A DNA stretch of 64,000 nt. Origin: an uncultured Aquimarina sp. GTDB taxonomy: Bacteria; Bacteroidota; Bacteroidia; Flavobacteriales; Flavobacteriaceae. The stretch's first letter is position 1, and each line of letters opens with the position of its first letter. Under the pieces are notes generated by a model, which had not been told where the DNA came from, searched no databases, and saw only the letters and a program-made list of their open reading frames with translations. Where the stretch lies: the NCBI GenBank assembly GCA_947499005.1, contig CANMML010000005.1, positions 104,248 to 168,247 of the forward strand. The letters run 5' to 3'. Positions 35,133 to 44,534 of this stretch are shown here, piece after piece. A program made the position numbers and the translations under genes.

Positions 35133-36170
35133 ATGAAATACACAAAACTACCCAATACAGATATAGAAGTTAGTAAGATATGCCTTGGAACAATGACCAT
35201 GGGTATTATGAGCTCGGAAAGCGAGAGCACTCCGATCATGGATACTGCTTTTGAAAAAGGAGTCAATTTCTTCGATACAGCCGAATTGTATCCTGTACCC
35301 TTTAGCTTAGATAAATACGGAGAAAGCGAGCGTATTATCGGCCGATGGATGAAAGCCAAAAACAATCGCAAAGACTTAGTCATTGGGACCAAAATTGTTG
35401 GACCACTTCCTTTTGTAGAAGGAATTAGAGAACCTATTGATTTCAGCAAAAAGTCATTAGATCACGCATTGAATACTTCTCTAAAAAACCTACAAACCGA
35501 TTATATTGATCTATACCAATTGCACTGGCCAGATCGCAATTGTAACTTTTTTGGACCTCTAGGCTACAAACACAAAGAAGATGAAGCTTGGGTAGATACA
35601 TTCCAAGAAACACTCCTACAACTAGAAGGTTATGCAAAGGAGGGAAAAATAAAAAGCATTGGTGTTTCTAATGAATCTCCTTTCGGACTAATGCGTTATG
35701 CCGAAGAAGCTAGAAAAGGAGGTTTAAAAATAAGTACCACTCAAAATCCGTATAGCCTTTTAAACAGAAAAGATGAAATTGGTCTTACCGAAGTATTACA
35801 TCGTGAAGACATTGGTTATTTAGCTTATTCTCCTCTAGGGTTTGGGCAACTATCTGGTAAATATTTAAAGAACCCAACACCAGAAAATGCAAGGGTTACC
35901 CTTTTCCCTAACTATAAGCGCTACCACAACGAACAATCTTTTGAAGCTACGAGAGCCTACAATGAAGTTGCGAAAAAACATGATGTATCTTTAACACAAA
36001 TGGCATTGGCTTTTGTTAATCATCAATCATTTATGACAAGTAACATCATTGGATGTACTTCTGTAGAGCAGCTAACAGAAAACATTGGAAGTATAGATGT
36101 TGTTTTAACTGAAGAAATCTTAAAAGATATCGAGGAAGTTCATGTAAAATTTCCGAATCCAGCTCCTTAA
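35133..36170 (+). CDS. Aldo/keto reductase
   Basis: 345 residues. AKR barrel: LGTMTMG, FDTAELYP (catalytic Asp/Tyr region), IGTKI with catalytic Lys, LHWPD with catalytic His, and a C-terminal NADPH pocket (IIGCTSVEQLTENI). Resembles the Tas/YajO group. Reduces carbonyl compounds; substrate not known. Stand-alone gene with a shared terminator at 36196. Confidence 0.92.
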   Translation: MKYTKLPNTDIEVSKICLGTMTMGIMSSESESTPIMDTAFEKGVNFFDTAELYPVPFSLDKYGESERIIGRWMKAKNNRKDLVIGTKIVGPLPFVEGIREPIDFSKKSLDHALNTSLKNLQTDYIDLYQLHWPDRNCNFFGPLGYKHKEDEAWVDTFQETLLQLEGYAKEGKIKSIGVSNESPFGLMRYAEEARKGGLKISTTQNPYSLLNRKDEIGLTEVLHREDIGYLAYSPLGFGQLSGKYLKNPTPENARVTLFPNYKRYHNEQSFEATRAYNEVAKKHDVSLTQMALAFVNHQSFMTSNIIGCTSVEQLTENIGSIDVVLTEEILKDIEEVHVKFPNPAP

Positions 36171-36195
36171 ACTCGAGCTATATATTAGAAAACAG

Positions 36196-36228
36196 AAAAA
36201 GCCCAATGCAAACGCAAAGGGCTTTTTT
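36196..36228. terminator. Bidirectional terminator between the aldo/keto reductase and rpmA
   Basis: AAAAAGCCC (36196-36204) pairs with GGGCTTTTT (36219-36227). U runs on both strands serve both convergent genes. Confidence 0.85.
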
Positions 36229-36248
36229 CGTATTCAATTACAAAATTC

Positions 36249-36509
36249 TTAAGCTTCGAAAGGCTCTATCGAAACATAAGATTTGTTATCTCTCTTTTTT
36301 GTGAACTTCACAATACCGTCAATTTTAGCATGTAACGTATGATCTTTTCCTAAATATACGTTTTCACCAGCTCTATGAGCAGTACCTCTTTGGCGAACGA
36401 TGATGTTACCAGCAATTGCAGGTTGACCACCAAAGATTTTCACACCTAAGCGTTTCGATTCCGATTCACGACCGTTTTTCGAACTACCTACACCTTTTTT
36501 ATGTGCCAT
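36249..36509 (-). CDS. rpmA: 50S ribosomal protein bL27
   Basis: 86 residues, [20 protein letters not shown] start and the [16 protein letters not shown] core, exactly the L27 family. N-terminus is unextended (no Firmicute-type cleavage peptide). Follows rplU by 55 bp. Confidence 0.98.
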   Translation of the reverse strand: MAHKKGVGSSKNGRESESKRLGVKIFGGQPAIAGNIIVRQRGTAHRAGENVYLGKDHTLHAKIDGIVKFTKKRDNKSYVSIEPFEA

Positions 36510-36564
36510 TTTATTCTTATTTAATTCCGAATAACTTCGGAAAGATTAAACATTAGAAGCAATA

Positions 36565-37197
36565 TTATTTACCTCCGTCTAATTCGTCTTGTAATACTTT
36601 TAACTCATCCCACTTACCGTTAGCAGCTAAATCTGCTTGCTGAGGCCATGTACCTGGCTCTAAGTGTTTCAATCTTGAACTTGCTTCTGCTAAGATTTCT
36701 TTAATATTTACAGGATCTGCTTTTGCTAATTTAGCAAAAGTATCGATACCAGCATTTACTAATGCTTCAGCAGCTTTTGGCCCAACACCTTCAATTTTCT
36801 TTAAATCATCTCCTTTTGCAGCCGCTTTTTTAGCTGGTGCTTTCTTAGGAGCCTCTTCTTTCTTAGGAGCTGCTTTTTTTGCTCCAGAAGCTACGATGTC
36901 TTCAATAGAAATCTCAGTTAAATACTGACGGTGACCATTTTTTACACGGTAACCTTTTCTTCTTTTCTTTTTGAAAACAATTACTTTGTCTCCTTTTAAG
37001 TGTCTTAACACTTTAGCGCTAACTTGAGCACCTTCTATAACTGGGGCGCCAACTGTAACTGCATCGCCATTTGCTGTCAAAAGAACTTTATCAAATGAAA
37101 TTGATGCTCCTTCTTCTTCTTGCAAACGGTGTACAAATACTTTTTGGTCTTTTGCAACTTTAAATTGCTGCCCTGCTATCTCTACAATTGCGTACAT
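36565..37197 (-). CDS. rplU: 50S ribosomal protein bL21 with C-terminal helix-hairpin-helix extension
   Basis: 210 residues versus about 103 for a plain L21. Residues 1-103 are L21 (YAIVEIAGQQFKV; KKRRKGYRVKNGHRQ). A Lys/Ala/Pro/Glu linker (about 104-130) follows, then an HhH region with KKIEGVGPKAAEALVNAG and a GTWPQQADLAANGKWDEL segment. The HhH resembles that of other nucleic-acid-binding proteins. I believe the extension is common in flavobacteria. First gene of rplU-rpmA, with a strong promoter upstream. Confidence 0.93.
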   Translation of the reverse strand: MYAIVEIAGQQFKVAKDQKVFVHRLQEEEGASISFDKVLLTANGDAVTVGAPVIEGAQVSAKVLRHLKGDKVIVFKKKRRKGYRVKNGHRQYLTEISIEDIVASGAKKAAPKKEEAPKKAPAKKAAAKGDDLKKIEGVGPKAAEALVNAGIDTFAKLAKADPVNIKEILAEASSRLKHLEPGTWPQQADLAANGKWDELKVLQDELDGGK

Positions 37198-37237
37198 AGC
37201 TGTATGTATTTATAATTTAATTATACAAAATGGAGTG

Positions 37238-37267
37238 CAAAAGTACTGATTTTATTTTGAATAACAA
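37238..37267 (-). promoter_or_regulatory. Promoter of rplU-rpmA (TTG-N19-TACTTTTG)
   Basis: On the minus strand TTG (37265-37267 complement), 19 nt, TACTTTTG (37238-37245 complement), a perfect match to the Bacteroidota consensus. The leader before the rplU ATG is about 35 nt and could carry ribosomal autoregulation. Confidence 0.85.
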
Positions 37268-37427
37268 GGGGTAAGATATTACTTAAAAGAAAATAGATAA
37301 ATAGAGTATAGATAATAGACTCAAACAATTCCAATCAGTAATATAAAGCTATCATTGAAATTCTATTTTCTCTTATATATACTCTAGCAGCGAAGCGGTC
37401 TCACATCTAATATCTCAATTCTAATAT

Positions 37428-37922
37428 CTAATTAGTCACGAGTATCTCTTCTGGATCATTAATAAGATGTTTTAAATTCCAGCTTACTTTATAGTACTGC
37501 ATAAAAAATAAAGTCATGATCATAGTTGTAGAGATTCCCATGATGAATACTACAAAATAGACTAATCCTCCAGGCGTATTATAGTGCGTTCTCCAGTTAC
37601 CTATTAATTCTTCCAAAAAACCAGGCTGAATCTCGGTACTGAATAAAACAAAAAACAACGTAAATATTACAGTAGCATTTAACCCCGTTAAAAAACCTAA
37701 AGAAAAACCTGTTTCGTACTTAATTTTATGATTTATTGTTTTTGATTTAGCATAACGCCTAAAAAACCTACTCAACCCATACCCCATGATAACGCCATTA
37801 AAAAGACTAAACATTGGGTTTGTATGTAAACTGAATATACTTAAGATTAAAAAATAAATAATTAGTGAAGCTCCTATGAGCCATCCAAACTTCGAGGGTA
37901 ATGCTAACTTTTTCATATTCAA
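37428..37922 (-). CDS. Four-helix membrane protein, DUF4199-like
   Basis: 164 residues. Membrane helices at about 12-30, 36-52, 72-95 and 118-142. The first helix start (LPSKFGWLIGASLIIYFLIL) and a positively charged loop (RRYAKSK) recall DUF4199 of Bacteroidota. Function unknown. The 230 bp between it and rplU hold only short AT-rich repeats. Confidence 0.6.
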   Translation of the reverse strand: MNMKKLALPSKFGWLIGASLIIYFLILSIFSLHTNPMFSLFNGVIMGYGLSRFFRRYAKSKTINHKIKYETGFSLGFLTGLNATVIFTLFFVLFSTEIQPGFLEELIGNWRTHYNTPGGLVYFVVFIMGISTTMIMTLFFMQYYKVSWNLKHLINDPEEILVTN

Positions 37923-38197
37923 ACATTTTACATCTTACTTAAAGTTAACAAGTACCACTAATACATTTCTTATAATTTATGTTAAAAAACAAAATTTTTA
38001 ACACTTAAACTTCCGAAATCACACCCCCCTATCATTGGCAGCGATAAATAGCAGATATTTTCAAGACACTAAACATAGATTTCATTCTAAATTAGCATAC
38101 ACTCTTTTACAAATGAGGAATTTTACATTGCCTTTACTACCATTATTATATAATTAATGTAAGCCCATCCTATAGATTCTCGACTGAAAAATAAAAC

Positions 38198-39577
38198 ATG
38201 AGAAAACACTTGATCGGATATTACGTAGTTTTCTTTTTTATCTCCTTAACTATTTCTGGACAAAATGCAAGAACCATAGCTAAGGAAGAACGCCAAATTA
38301 GATCCTTCACTAATTTCTTAAACCTAAAAAGCCCCACTACTTTAAATGGAAGTTTAATCGAAATTTCCAAAAACTGGCAGGAAAGTGATGAGATTATGGC
38401 CATAGAAACGATTTACCTTCTTAAAAGCCCCGAATACAGTTATCGCCTTTTAAAAATTTTAGAACAAAAAACCAATAAACATTACGGATACGATTTCAAT
38501 AAATGGTACGATTACATATGGAATAAAGCTTCTGCATACAATGACTCTTATTTTAAATTTAAATCCATCATACACTCACATATAGACACTAAATTTTATG
38601 GGTATTTCATAGATCGAGAAAGACAATCTAGGATTCGATTAGATGAAGTACGTTGGGGTGGTGTAGTACAGGATGGCATCCCTCCATTACGAAACCCTAG
38701 AATGATTGATGCTGATGTTGCAGACTATCTAGATGATGATAATATTGTATTTGGGATAGAAATCAACGGAGAAACATACGCTTACCCAAAACGCATTTTA
38801 GCTTGGCACGAAATGTTTACGGATACCATCGGCGGCGTTGCTGTTGCTGGGGTTTACTGTACTTTATGCGGAACTGTAATTTTATACAAAACCAATCATA
38901 ATGGTGTACAACATGAAATGGGAACAAGCGGTTTTTTATATCGTTCCAACAAAATGATGTACGATAAAGCTACACAATCTTTATGGAGCACTCACTCGGG
39001 GAAACCTGTTATTGGACCTTTAGTCAACCAAGGGATTGAGCTTGAATATTTGAGTGTTGTAACTACTGATTGGAAAACCTGGAAAAAACAACACCCTAAC
39101 ACTAAAGTATTATCATTAAAAACAGGACACCGAAGAGACTATAATGAAGGCATTGCTTATCGTAACTATTTTTCCACAGATAAATTGATGTTTAATGTCC
39201 CTAAGGTAGATCGTAGTTTAAAAAACAAAGATGAAGTCTTGGTTATCAAACTCCCTAAAGAAACCAAAACCGTAAAAGCCATTTCGTCTCAATTTTTAAA
39301 AAAGCATCCTATTTATCAGGACAGCATTTCTAAAAAGAAATTCACGGTATTTACCGATGTATCTGGTGCACATCGCGTCTTTTTTACCGAAGAGTTGATT
39401 TTTACAGATTACGACGGCATTTCTAAAATTGTTGACTCTAACGGCAACACTTGGAATTTAGAAGAAACCAAAATCACCGCATTAGACACCTCTAAAAGCC
39501 TAGAACGGCTCCATAGCTTCAATGCCTTTTGGTTTGGCCTACAAGCTGCTTTTCCTAATGTAGAATTAATTAAATAA
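38198..39577 (+). CDS. DUF3179 domain protein, exported
   Basis: 459 residues with a signal peptide (1-22, ending TISGQ). The DUF3179 core (about 170-400) has GETYAYPKRILAWHE and GVYCTLCGTVILY with two Cys in C-x2-C, repeated features of this family of unknown function, common in marine bacteria and archaea. The C-x2-C and nearby His suggest a metal site (inference). Stand-alone gene. Confidence 0.85.
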   Translation: MRKHLIGYYVVFFFISLTISGQNARTIAKEERQIRSFTNFLNLKSPTTLNGSLIEISKNWQESDEIMAIETIYLLKSPEYSYRLLKILEQKTNKHYGYDFNKWYDYIWNKASAYNDSYFKFKSIIHSHIDTKFYGYFIDRERQSRIRLDEVRWGGVVQDGIPPLRNPRMIDADVADYLDDDNIVFGIEINGETYAYPKRILAWHEMFTDTIGGVAVAGVYCTLCGTVILYKTNHNGVQHEMGTSGFLYRSNKMMYDKATQSLWSTHSGKPVIGPLVNQGIELEYLSVVTTDWKTWKKQHPNTKVLSLKTGHRRDYNEGIAYRNYFSTDKLMFNVPKVDRSLKNKDEVLVIKLPKETKTVKAISSQFLKKHPIYQDSISKKKFTVFTDVSGAHRVFFTEELIFTDYDGISKIVDSNGNTWNLEETKITALDTSKSLERLHSFNAFWFGLQAAFPNVELIK

Positions 39578-39628
39578 AGATATTTTGAAACAAACACATG
39601 TTTCCTAAACCTCTTCTTCATAAAATGA

Positions 39629-40513
39629 TCAATTCCCTTTTCTAAACATACGATAGCTTTCCAAAAGAACTGTAGAAAGAATTAATCCTCCTCCTACTAG
39701 CGTGTTCCATGTTAGCGCTTCTTTTAGGAATACATACCCTAAGACAATTCCGAAAACAGGTTGAAGCCCCCCAATAATACTCGTAGTGGTTGCCGAAAAC
39801 TTTTTCAAACTATAGGCAAATAATGTATGTCCAATAGCCGTGGCTAATAATGCTAATGCCAATATTCCTGAAACATCTCCAATAGTTGGTGTTTTCAAAT
39901 TCCAAATTAAATAAGGAAACAAAAGTCCTCCAACCACAATTAACTGCCATGTCATTAACACCGACCCGTTGGATTGTGCCACTTGTTGTTTCATTAAAAT
40001 ATTTCGAATTGAAAAACATAAGGCCGAAAACACTCCAAAAAGTACGGCTTTGAACATTTCATTTTCTAAACTTAAATCTGGTGCCAAAAAGTAAATTCCG
40101 AAGAGCACTAAAACCCCTAAAAAAAGGTGAAATACTGAAAAACTAGTTTTCAACATCAAAGGCTCTAGCAATGCTGTAATGGTTGGAAAGGTAAAAAGCG
40201 CCAACATACCAACCGCAACACTAGATAGCTTTAGAGATATAAAATAAGTTACCCAATGCACCCCCAGTAATACGCCTGCAATTAGATTTATATAAAATAC
40301 TTTTTTATCAAGTTTAAATGAAAACCCCTTCCATCTGCAAAACAACGAAAGAAACACGGCTGCAAAAACAGATCGCCAACCAATAATTGTAATCGCAGAA
40401 AGCTCAATTGATCTTGCCAGCACTCCTGTTGTACTAATAAATAGCAACCCTACACACAATAAAGCAATGTCCTGCCCCAAGCCTTTTGACTTGTCTTCTT
40501 TAGGACTATTCAT
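39629..40513 (-). CDS. EamA/DMT family transporter
   Basis: 294 residues, ten membrane helices in two homologous halves of five (EamA repeats at about 15-145 and 155-285). The second half has GHTLFAYSLKKFSATTTSIIGGLQPVFG. A drug/metabolite exporter of unknown substrate. Starts inside the 3' end of the endonuclease gene (8 bp overlap). Confidence 0.9.
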   Translation of the reverse strand: MNSPKEDKSKGLGQDIALLCVGLLFISTTGVLARSIELSAITIIGWRSVFAAVFLSLFCRWKGFSFKLDKKVFYINLIAGVLLGVHWVTYFISLKLSSVAVGMLALFTFPTITALLEPLMLKTSFSVFHLFLGVLVLFGIYFLAPDLSLENEMFKAVLFGVFSALCFSIRNILMKQQVAQSNGSVLMTWQLIVVGGLLFPYLIWNLKTPTIGDVSGILALALLATAIGHTLFAYSLKKFSATTTSIIGGLQPVFGIVLGYVFLKEALTWNTLVGGGLILSTVLLESYRMFRKGN

Positions 40514-41480
40514 TTAATTTCAACTGCACATATACTGGAAAATGATCACTATAGCCGCCCATATATCTTCTACCAGCATAGGTTCTAAATGGATTCCCTT
40601 TTTTTCTTCCTCTATAAATTTTCAGGAAATCATTATCGAATATTTTAGCTGAATTGAATGAGTGCACTCCTTTTTCATATTTATGGAATGAATTGCTAAA
40701 CAGCACCTGATCAAAAAGATTCCAAGCACCACGATAACTCAACGTTCCTTTTCTCCTTGTCAATAGTTTCAACATTGGATTATATAAATCGGTTTGTGCC
40801 AAGTGAGCTAAACTCGCATCATGTGGATCGTCATTAAAATCCCCCATTACGATAATTTTAGCCTCTTCACCCTCTTCATTTTTAATCGCATCGATAATTT
40901 CTCGATTCTTATCTGCAGCAGCGACACGTTTGTATTCGGTAATATTAGCTCCATCTCTTCTAGATGGCCAATGATTTACTAACACATGAATTTTTTCTCC
41001 ATTTAAAAACCCACTTACCTTAAGAATATCCCTAGTATAATCCTTTTGTCCATCGGGGTTAGCAACATCAACATGTATAGTGTCACTAGAAAGCACTTCA
41101 AAAAAAGCTTTTTGATAGATTAATGCCACATCAATACCGCGTTCATCGGGCGAATCGAAATGCACAATCCCATAATTTTTATTGACTAGATGTTTTGACT
41201 TTACAAGATCCTTTAGGACTTTTATATTCTCTACCTCTGCAAGTCCAACAATAACTGGAGCTTTTCCCGAAGTTCGATAACCGATATTAGAAATTGCAGT
41301 CCCAATCTTGAAGATCTTTTTTTCATAACGTTTTTTTGTCCAGCGCTTTTCAGAGTCTGGTAAAAAATCATCATCTAACGTATGAGGATCATCATACGTA
41401 TCGAATAAATTTTCGATGTTGTAAAAACCTACAGTATAAAGGGAGGTATCTATTTTCTTAAAATAAGTTGACTTTGTCAT
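40506..41480 (-). CDS. Endonuclease/exonuclease/phosphatase family protein
   Basis: 324 residues with the EEP fold: VGFYNIENLFDT, VGLAEVEN (metal-binding Glu), VNHWPSRRDG, MGDFNDDPHD and SDHFPVYV. It has no signal peptide. DNase, phosphodiesterase and lipid phosphatase members share these motifs, so the substrate is open. Overlaps the EamA gene. Confidence 0.88.
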   Translation of the reverse strand: MTKSTYFKKIDTSLYTVGFYNIENLFDTYDDPHTLDDDFLPDSEKRWTKKRYEKKIFKIGTAISNIGYRTSGKAPVIVGLAEVENIKVLKDLVKSKHLVNKNYGIVHFDSPDERGIDVALIYQKAFFEVLSSDTIHVDVANPDGQKDYTRDILKVSGFLNGEKIHVLVNHWPSRRDGANITEYKRVAAADKNREIIDAIKNEEGEEAKIIVMGDFNDDPHDASLAHLAQTDLYNPMLKLLTRRKGTLSYRGAWNLFDQVLFSNSFHKYEKGVHSFNSAKIFDNDFLKIYRGRKKGNPFRTYAGRRYMGGYSDHFPVYVQLKLNE

Positions 41481-41563
41481 AGCTACAAAAATACATGACC
41501 TATAGTCGATAAAGCAAACCTAAGATTACTAATATTGTATCTTTGTCTAAATATTTAAGTTTA

Positions 41564-42775
41564 ATGCTAGAAAAAAATGAAATCGCATATGAAAAAGCCA
41601 TCTTAATTGGGCTTGTCACACGCGAACAGAATGAAGATAAGCTTACCGAATTTTTAGATGAGCTCGAATTTTTAACTCATACCGCTGGTGGTAAAGTAAT
41701 CAAACGCTTTACACAAAAGATGGATATGCCCAATTCTAAAACTTTTATAGGAACGGGAAAAATGGAAGAAGTTCAAGCATTTGTCGAGCAACATGATATA
41801 GATACTGTAGTTTTTGACGATGAATTATCTCCTTCACAACAGAAGAATATTGAGAAAATTTTAAAGGCAAAAATTATTGATCGTACTTATTTGATTCTAG
41901 ATATTTTTGCTCAGCGTGCTCAAACGAGTTACGCGCGCACTCAAGTAGAATTAGCTCAATACCAATATTTATTACCTAGACTTGTAGGTCTTTGGACACA
42001 CTTGGAGCGCCAAAAAGGAGGTATCGGAATGCGCGGACCTGGAGAAACTGAAATCGAAACAGATAGACGTATTGTTCGTGATCGTATTTCTCTATTGAAG
42101 AAGAAATTACTAACGATTGATAAGCAAATGGCGACACAACGCGGTAACCGCGGAAAGATGGTACGTGTTGCTTTGGTTGGATATACCAATGTTGGGAAAT
42201 CTACTCTAATGAACGTAATCTCTAAAAGTGATGTTTTTGCAGAAAATAAATTATTTGCCACTTTAGATACAACGGTTCGAAAAGTAGTCATCGGCAATCT
42301 ACCTTTCTTATTGACCGATACCGTAGGTTTTATTAGAAAACTTCCTACGCAATTAGTTGAAAGTTTTAAAAGCACCTTAGACGAAGTTCGTGAAGCTGAT
42401 TTACTATTGCATGTAGTAGATATTTCGCATCCTCAATTTGAAGATCATATCGAATCTGTACACACTATCTTAGGTGAAATTGAGTGCAAAAATAAACGTG
42501 CAATCATGGTTTTCAATAAAATTGATGCTTATACCCATGAGACTATTGAAGAAGATGATTTAAGTACCGAACCCACGAAAGCACATTATACTTTAGACGA
42601 TTGGCGTGAAACGTGGATGAGTAAAGTTGGTGACAATGCATTATTTATTTCAGCCATAGAGAAAGAAAATATGGAAGATTTTAGAAAACGGGTCTATCAA
42701 GAAGTTCGTGACATTCATGTAACTCGTTTTCCATATAACAACTTCTTGTATCCCGAGGAGTTTTATGAGGGATAA
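41564..42775 (+). CDS. hflX: GTPase HflX
   Basis: 403 residues from ATG 41564. A TTG at 41543 is in frame, but a -7 box (TATCTTTG, 41538-41545) overlaps it. HflX-specific N-domain (KTFIGTGKMEEV; QRAQTSYARTQVELAQYQYLLPRL in part) and GTPase motifs GYTNVGKST (G1), DTVGFI (G3) and FNKID (G4). It splits stalled 70S ribosomes under stress. Confidence 0.95.
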   Translation: MLEKNEIAYEKAILIGLVTREQNEDKLTEFLDELEFLTHTAGGKVIKRFTQKMDMPNSKTFIGTGKMEEVQAFVEQHDIDTVVFDDELSPSQQKNIEKILKAKIIDRTYLILDIFAQRAQTSYARTQVELAQYQYLLPRLVGLWTHLERQKGGIGMRGPGETEIETDRRIVRDRISLLKKKLLTIDKQMATQRGNRGKMVRVALVGYTNVGKSTLMNVISKSDVFAENKLFATLDTTVRKVVIGNLPFLLTDTVGFIRKLPTQLVESFKSTLDEVREADLLLHVVDISHPQFEDHIESVHTILGEIECKNKRAIMVFNKIDAYTHETIEEDDLSTEPTKAHYTLDDWRETWMSKVGDNALFISAIEKENMEDFRKRVYQEVRDIHVTRFPYNNFLYPEEFYEG

Positions 42776-42812
42776 GATTTAGTCTACCTTGTATAGCCTT
42801 ACATTAAAACAA

Positions 42813-42848
42813 AAAGGGATTTAGAATTTCAAAATTCTAAATCCCTTT
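42813..42848 (+). terminator. Long-stem terminator of hflX
   Basis: AAAGGGATTTAGAATTT (42813-42829) pairs with AAATTCTAAATCCCTTT (42832-42848), a 16-17 bp stem with almost no loop, then a T-rich stretch. 38 bp after the hflX stop. Confidence 0.8.
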
Positions 42849-43040
42849 AGTTAATTGAAACCTTCATGTGATTATTAGCAATCAAATGTAAACTCGATTC
42901 TCATTATCCCATTTTATTATACCTTCACTACTTTACTTCTGTGTTTTAATCAGAAAAATCTTACACACTAAAAATGAACACTTTTCGTTTTTATTAGCAG
43001 TGATGATATATCATTAAAAATCTAATTAAACCGATAAAAC

Positions 43041-43781
43041 ATGAAGTCAGTATTAAAATTACTAGCCTTACTATTTTTAGCATTATCTTTTTCTTGTGGA
43101 AGTGATGATGGAGAAACAAATGCCGATAACTCTAATAATCCAGACAACCCATCAACGAGTTTAGCAGAGAGTGGCTCAACTTTTCAAAACAAAGTTTCTA
43201 CGCTTGAAGTGCCTGCTGCATTGAAAGAGAATGATGATTCAAATGCGCAAATCGCTTTTGCATTATTCACCCAATTTCAAGGGTTGAGTAATTCCTTTTC
43301 TCAACTTTTCTCAATTCCAGAGAATGCAAATCTATTACCTCAAGCAGGAAACAAAAACCTATCCGATATAGTATCTGAAACTTACACTTGGTCGGCAGGA
43401 GATACAACAATTCGATTCGAAATTTCTGAAAATGACGATTCTTATACGTATGACTATAGCATTATTTCTCCAGAATATACAGGGAAATTTATGACTGGTT
43501 TCGTAAGAAAAGACGGTAGCCTTGCCGAACTTCAACTTTTTAGTACAAACGATAGTTCTTTAACGGCATCAATCATTTGGAATACAACAAGTATTGAAAA
43601 TAGAGTCCGAATTATTACTGAAGGTGCAGTATTAGATTATCGCTCTCCAGTCGATAGCACATCAGGAAGTATTGCTATAACTGAAGATGGTATTTTAACT
43701 GGGACATATATTTGGAATGCTGATGGAAGTGGTTCTTTTAGAAATGAAATTACAAACGAAACTTTTTCTTGGACGGCATAA
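43041..43781 (+). CDS. Hypothetical lipoprotein
   Basis: 246 residues with a lipoprotein signal (LLFLALSFSC, Cys about 19) followed by an Asn/Asp/Ser-rich stretch of the lipoprotein-export type seen in flavobacteria (SDDGETNADN). The mature part is beta-rich with repeated T/S-W/I strands (TYTWSAGDTT, FSWTA), suggesting a beta-barrel or sandwich fold. No family recognised. Own terminator downstream at 43814. Confidence 0.65.
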   Translation: MKSVLKLLALLFLALSFSCGSDDGETNADNSNNPDNPSTSLAESGSTFQNKVSTLEVPAALKENDDSNAQIAFALFTQFQGLSNSFSQLFSIPENANLLPQAGNKNLSDIVSETYTWSAGDTTIRFEISENDDSYTYDYSIISPEYTGKFMTGFVRKDGSLAELQLFSTNDSSLTASIIWNTTSIENRVRIITEGAVLDYRSPVDSTSGSIAITEDGILTGTYIWNADGSGSFRNEITNETFSWTA

Positions 43782-43813
43782 TTTATAATTTCAAGCAAAA
43801 CTTTTAAATCTAG

Positions 43814-43841
43814 CCACCTCTTCAATCGAGGTGGTTTTTTT
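43814..43841 (+). terminator. Terminator after the 246-residue lipoprotein gene
   Basis: CCACCTC (43814-43820) pairs with GAGGTGG (43828-43834), followed by seven T. Confidence 0.9.
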
Positions 43842-43936
43842 ATTAAGTCTTAAATTTACAAAGGGCAATATTTATTTTTTGCTTTAGGCTATTAATCCTA
43901 AGCTTTATATATTGCATAAAACTCTATTCTATTTTA

Positions 43937-44524
43937 ATGAGAAAACATTTTCCTTTTATTTTAATTTGTTTGACATTATTTTTCGCCTGTTCTGATGACG
44001 ACAACAATAGGCTCAATACAGAATTAAAAATAACTGAAGTAACTGGCATTGAGACTAGATTTTTATCTGGCGAATTATCTGAAACTTATGGTAACCCTAA
44101 CGTTTTTAATGATCAGATTTTAGTACATCCCAATCCTGTAGATAATCTTCTAATAATCAATTCGAATGACATATTAAATATATGGATACTCCCAGCTAAA
44201 GAAACAACTAGTCAACAAGAAACAGATTTTTCCGTCAATTTAAAATCAACAACCTTCAACGAAGAAACAATAACTACAAATGCTGTTTTAAAATTTGAAT
44301 TTGAAAATCAAACTAAAACTGGAGCTAATACTTCTAGCGACAACACATTAAGCGTTAATAGCTTCTCAGCTCCTTTTAATTCATCCAAAAGTATAGATTT
44401 AAAAGAATTAGAGAATGGTTTTTATAAAGTCTTTGTTAAAACAGAATCGGGAGTTTATTGGGATAATATTTATAAAGCTGGTGACAATCCATTAATCCTC
44501 GAATTCCTAAAAAATATTTGGTAA
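43937..44524 (+). CDS. Hypothetical lipoprotein with a split T9SS-tail-like domain
   Basis: 195 residues. Lipoprotein signal (LICLTLFFAC, Cys18, then SDDDN). Residues about 63-80 read HPNPVDNLLIINSND, the opening of a Por_Secre_tail-like domain, and residues about 150-180 (DLKELENGFYKVFVKTESG) match its closing strands, with some 70 residues between instead of the usual 30. A T9SS tail in a lipoprotein is unexpected, so it may be a structural homologue rather than a sorting signal. Starts 10 bp before xth on the same strand; possible operon. Confidence 0.6.
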   Translation: MRKHFPFILICLTLFFACSDDDNNRLNTELKITEVTGIETRFLSGELSETYGNPNVFNDQILVHPNPVDNLLIINSNDILNIWILPAKETTSQQETDFSVNLKSTTFNEETITTNAVLKFEFENQTKTGANTSSDNTLSVNSFSAPFNSSKSIDLKELENGFYKVFVKTESGVYWDNIYKAGDNPLILEFLKNIW

Positions 44525-44534
44525 AAAAGAAACA

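Noticed and set aside
35018..35449. Minus-strand frame of 143 codons opposite the aldo/keto reductase
   Set aside because: It is mostly antisense to a clear family member, and its translation has no recognisable features.
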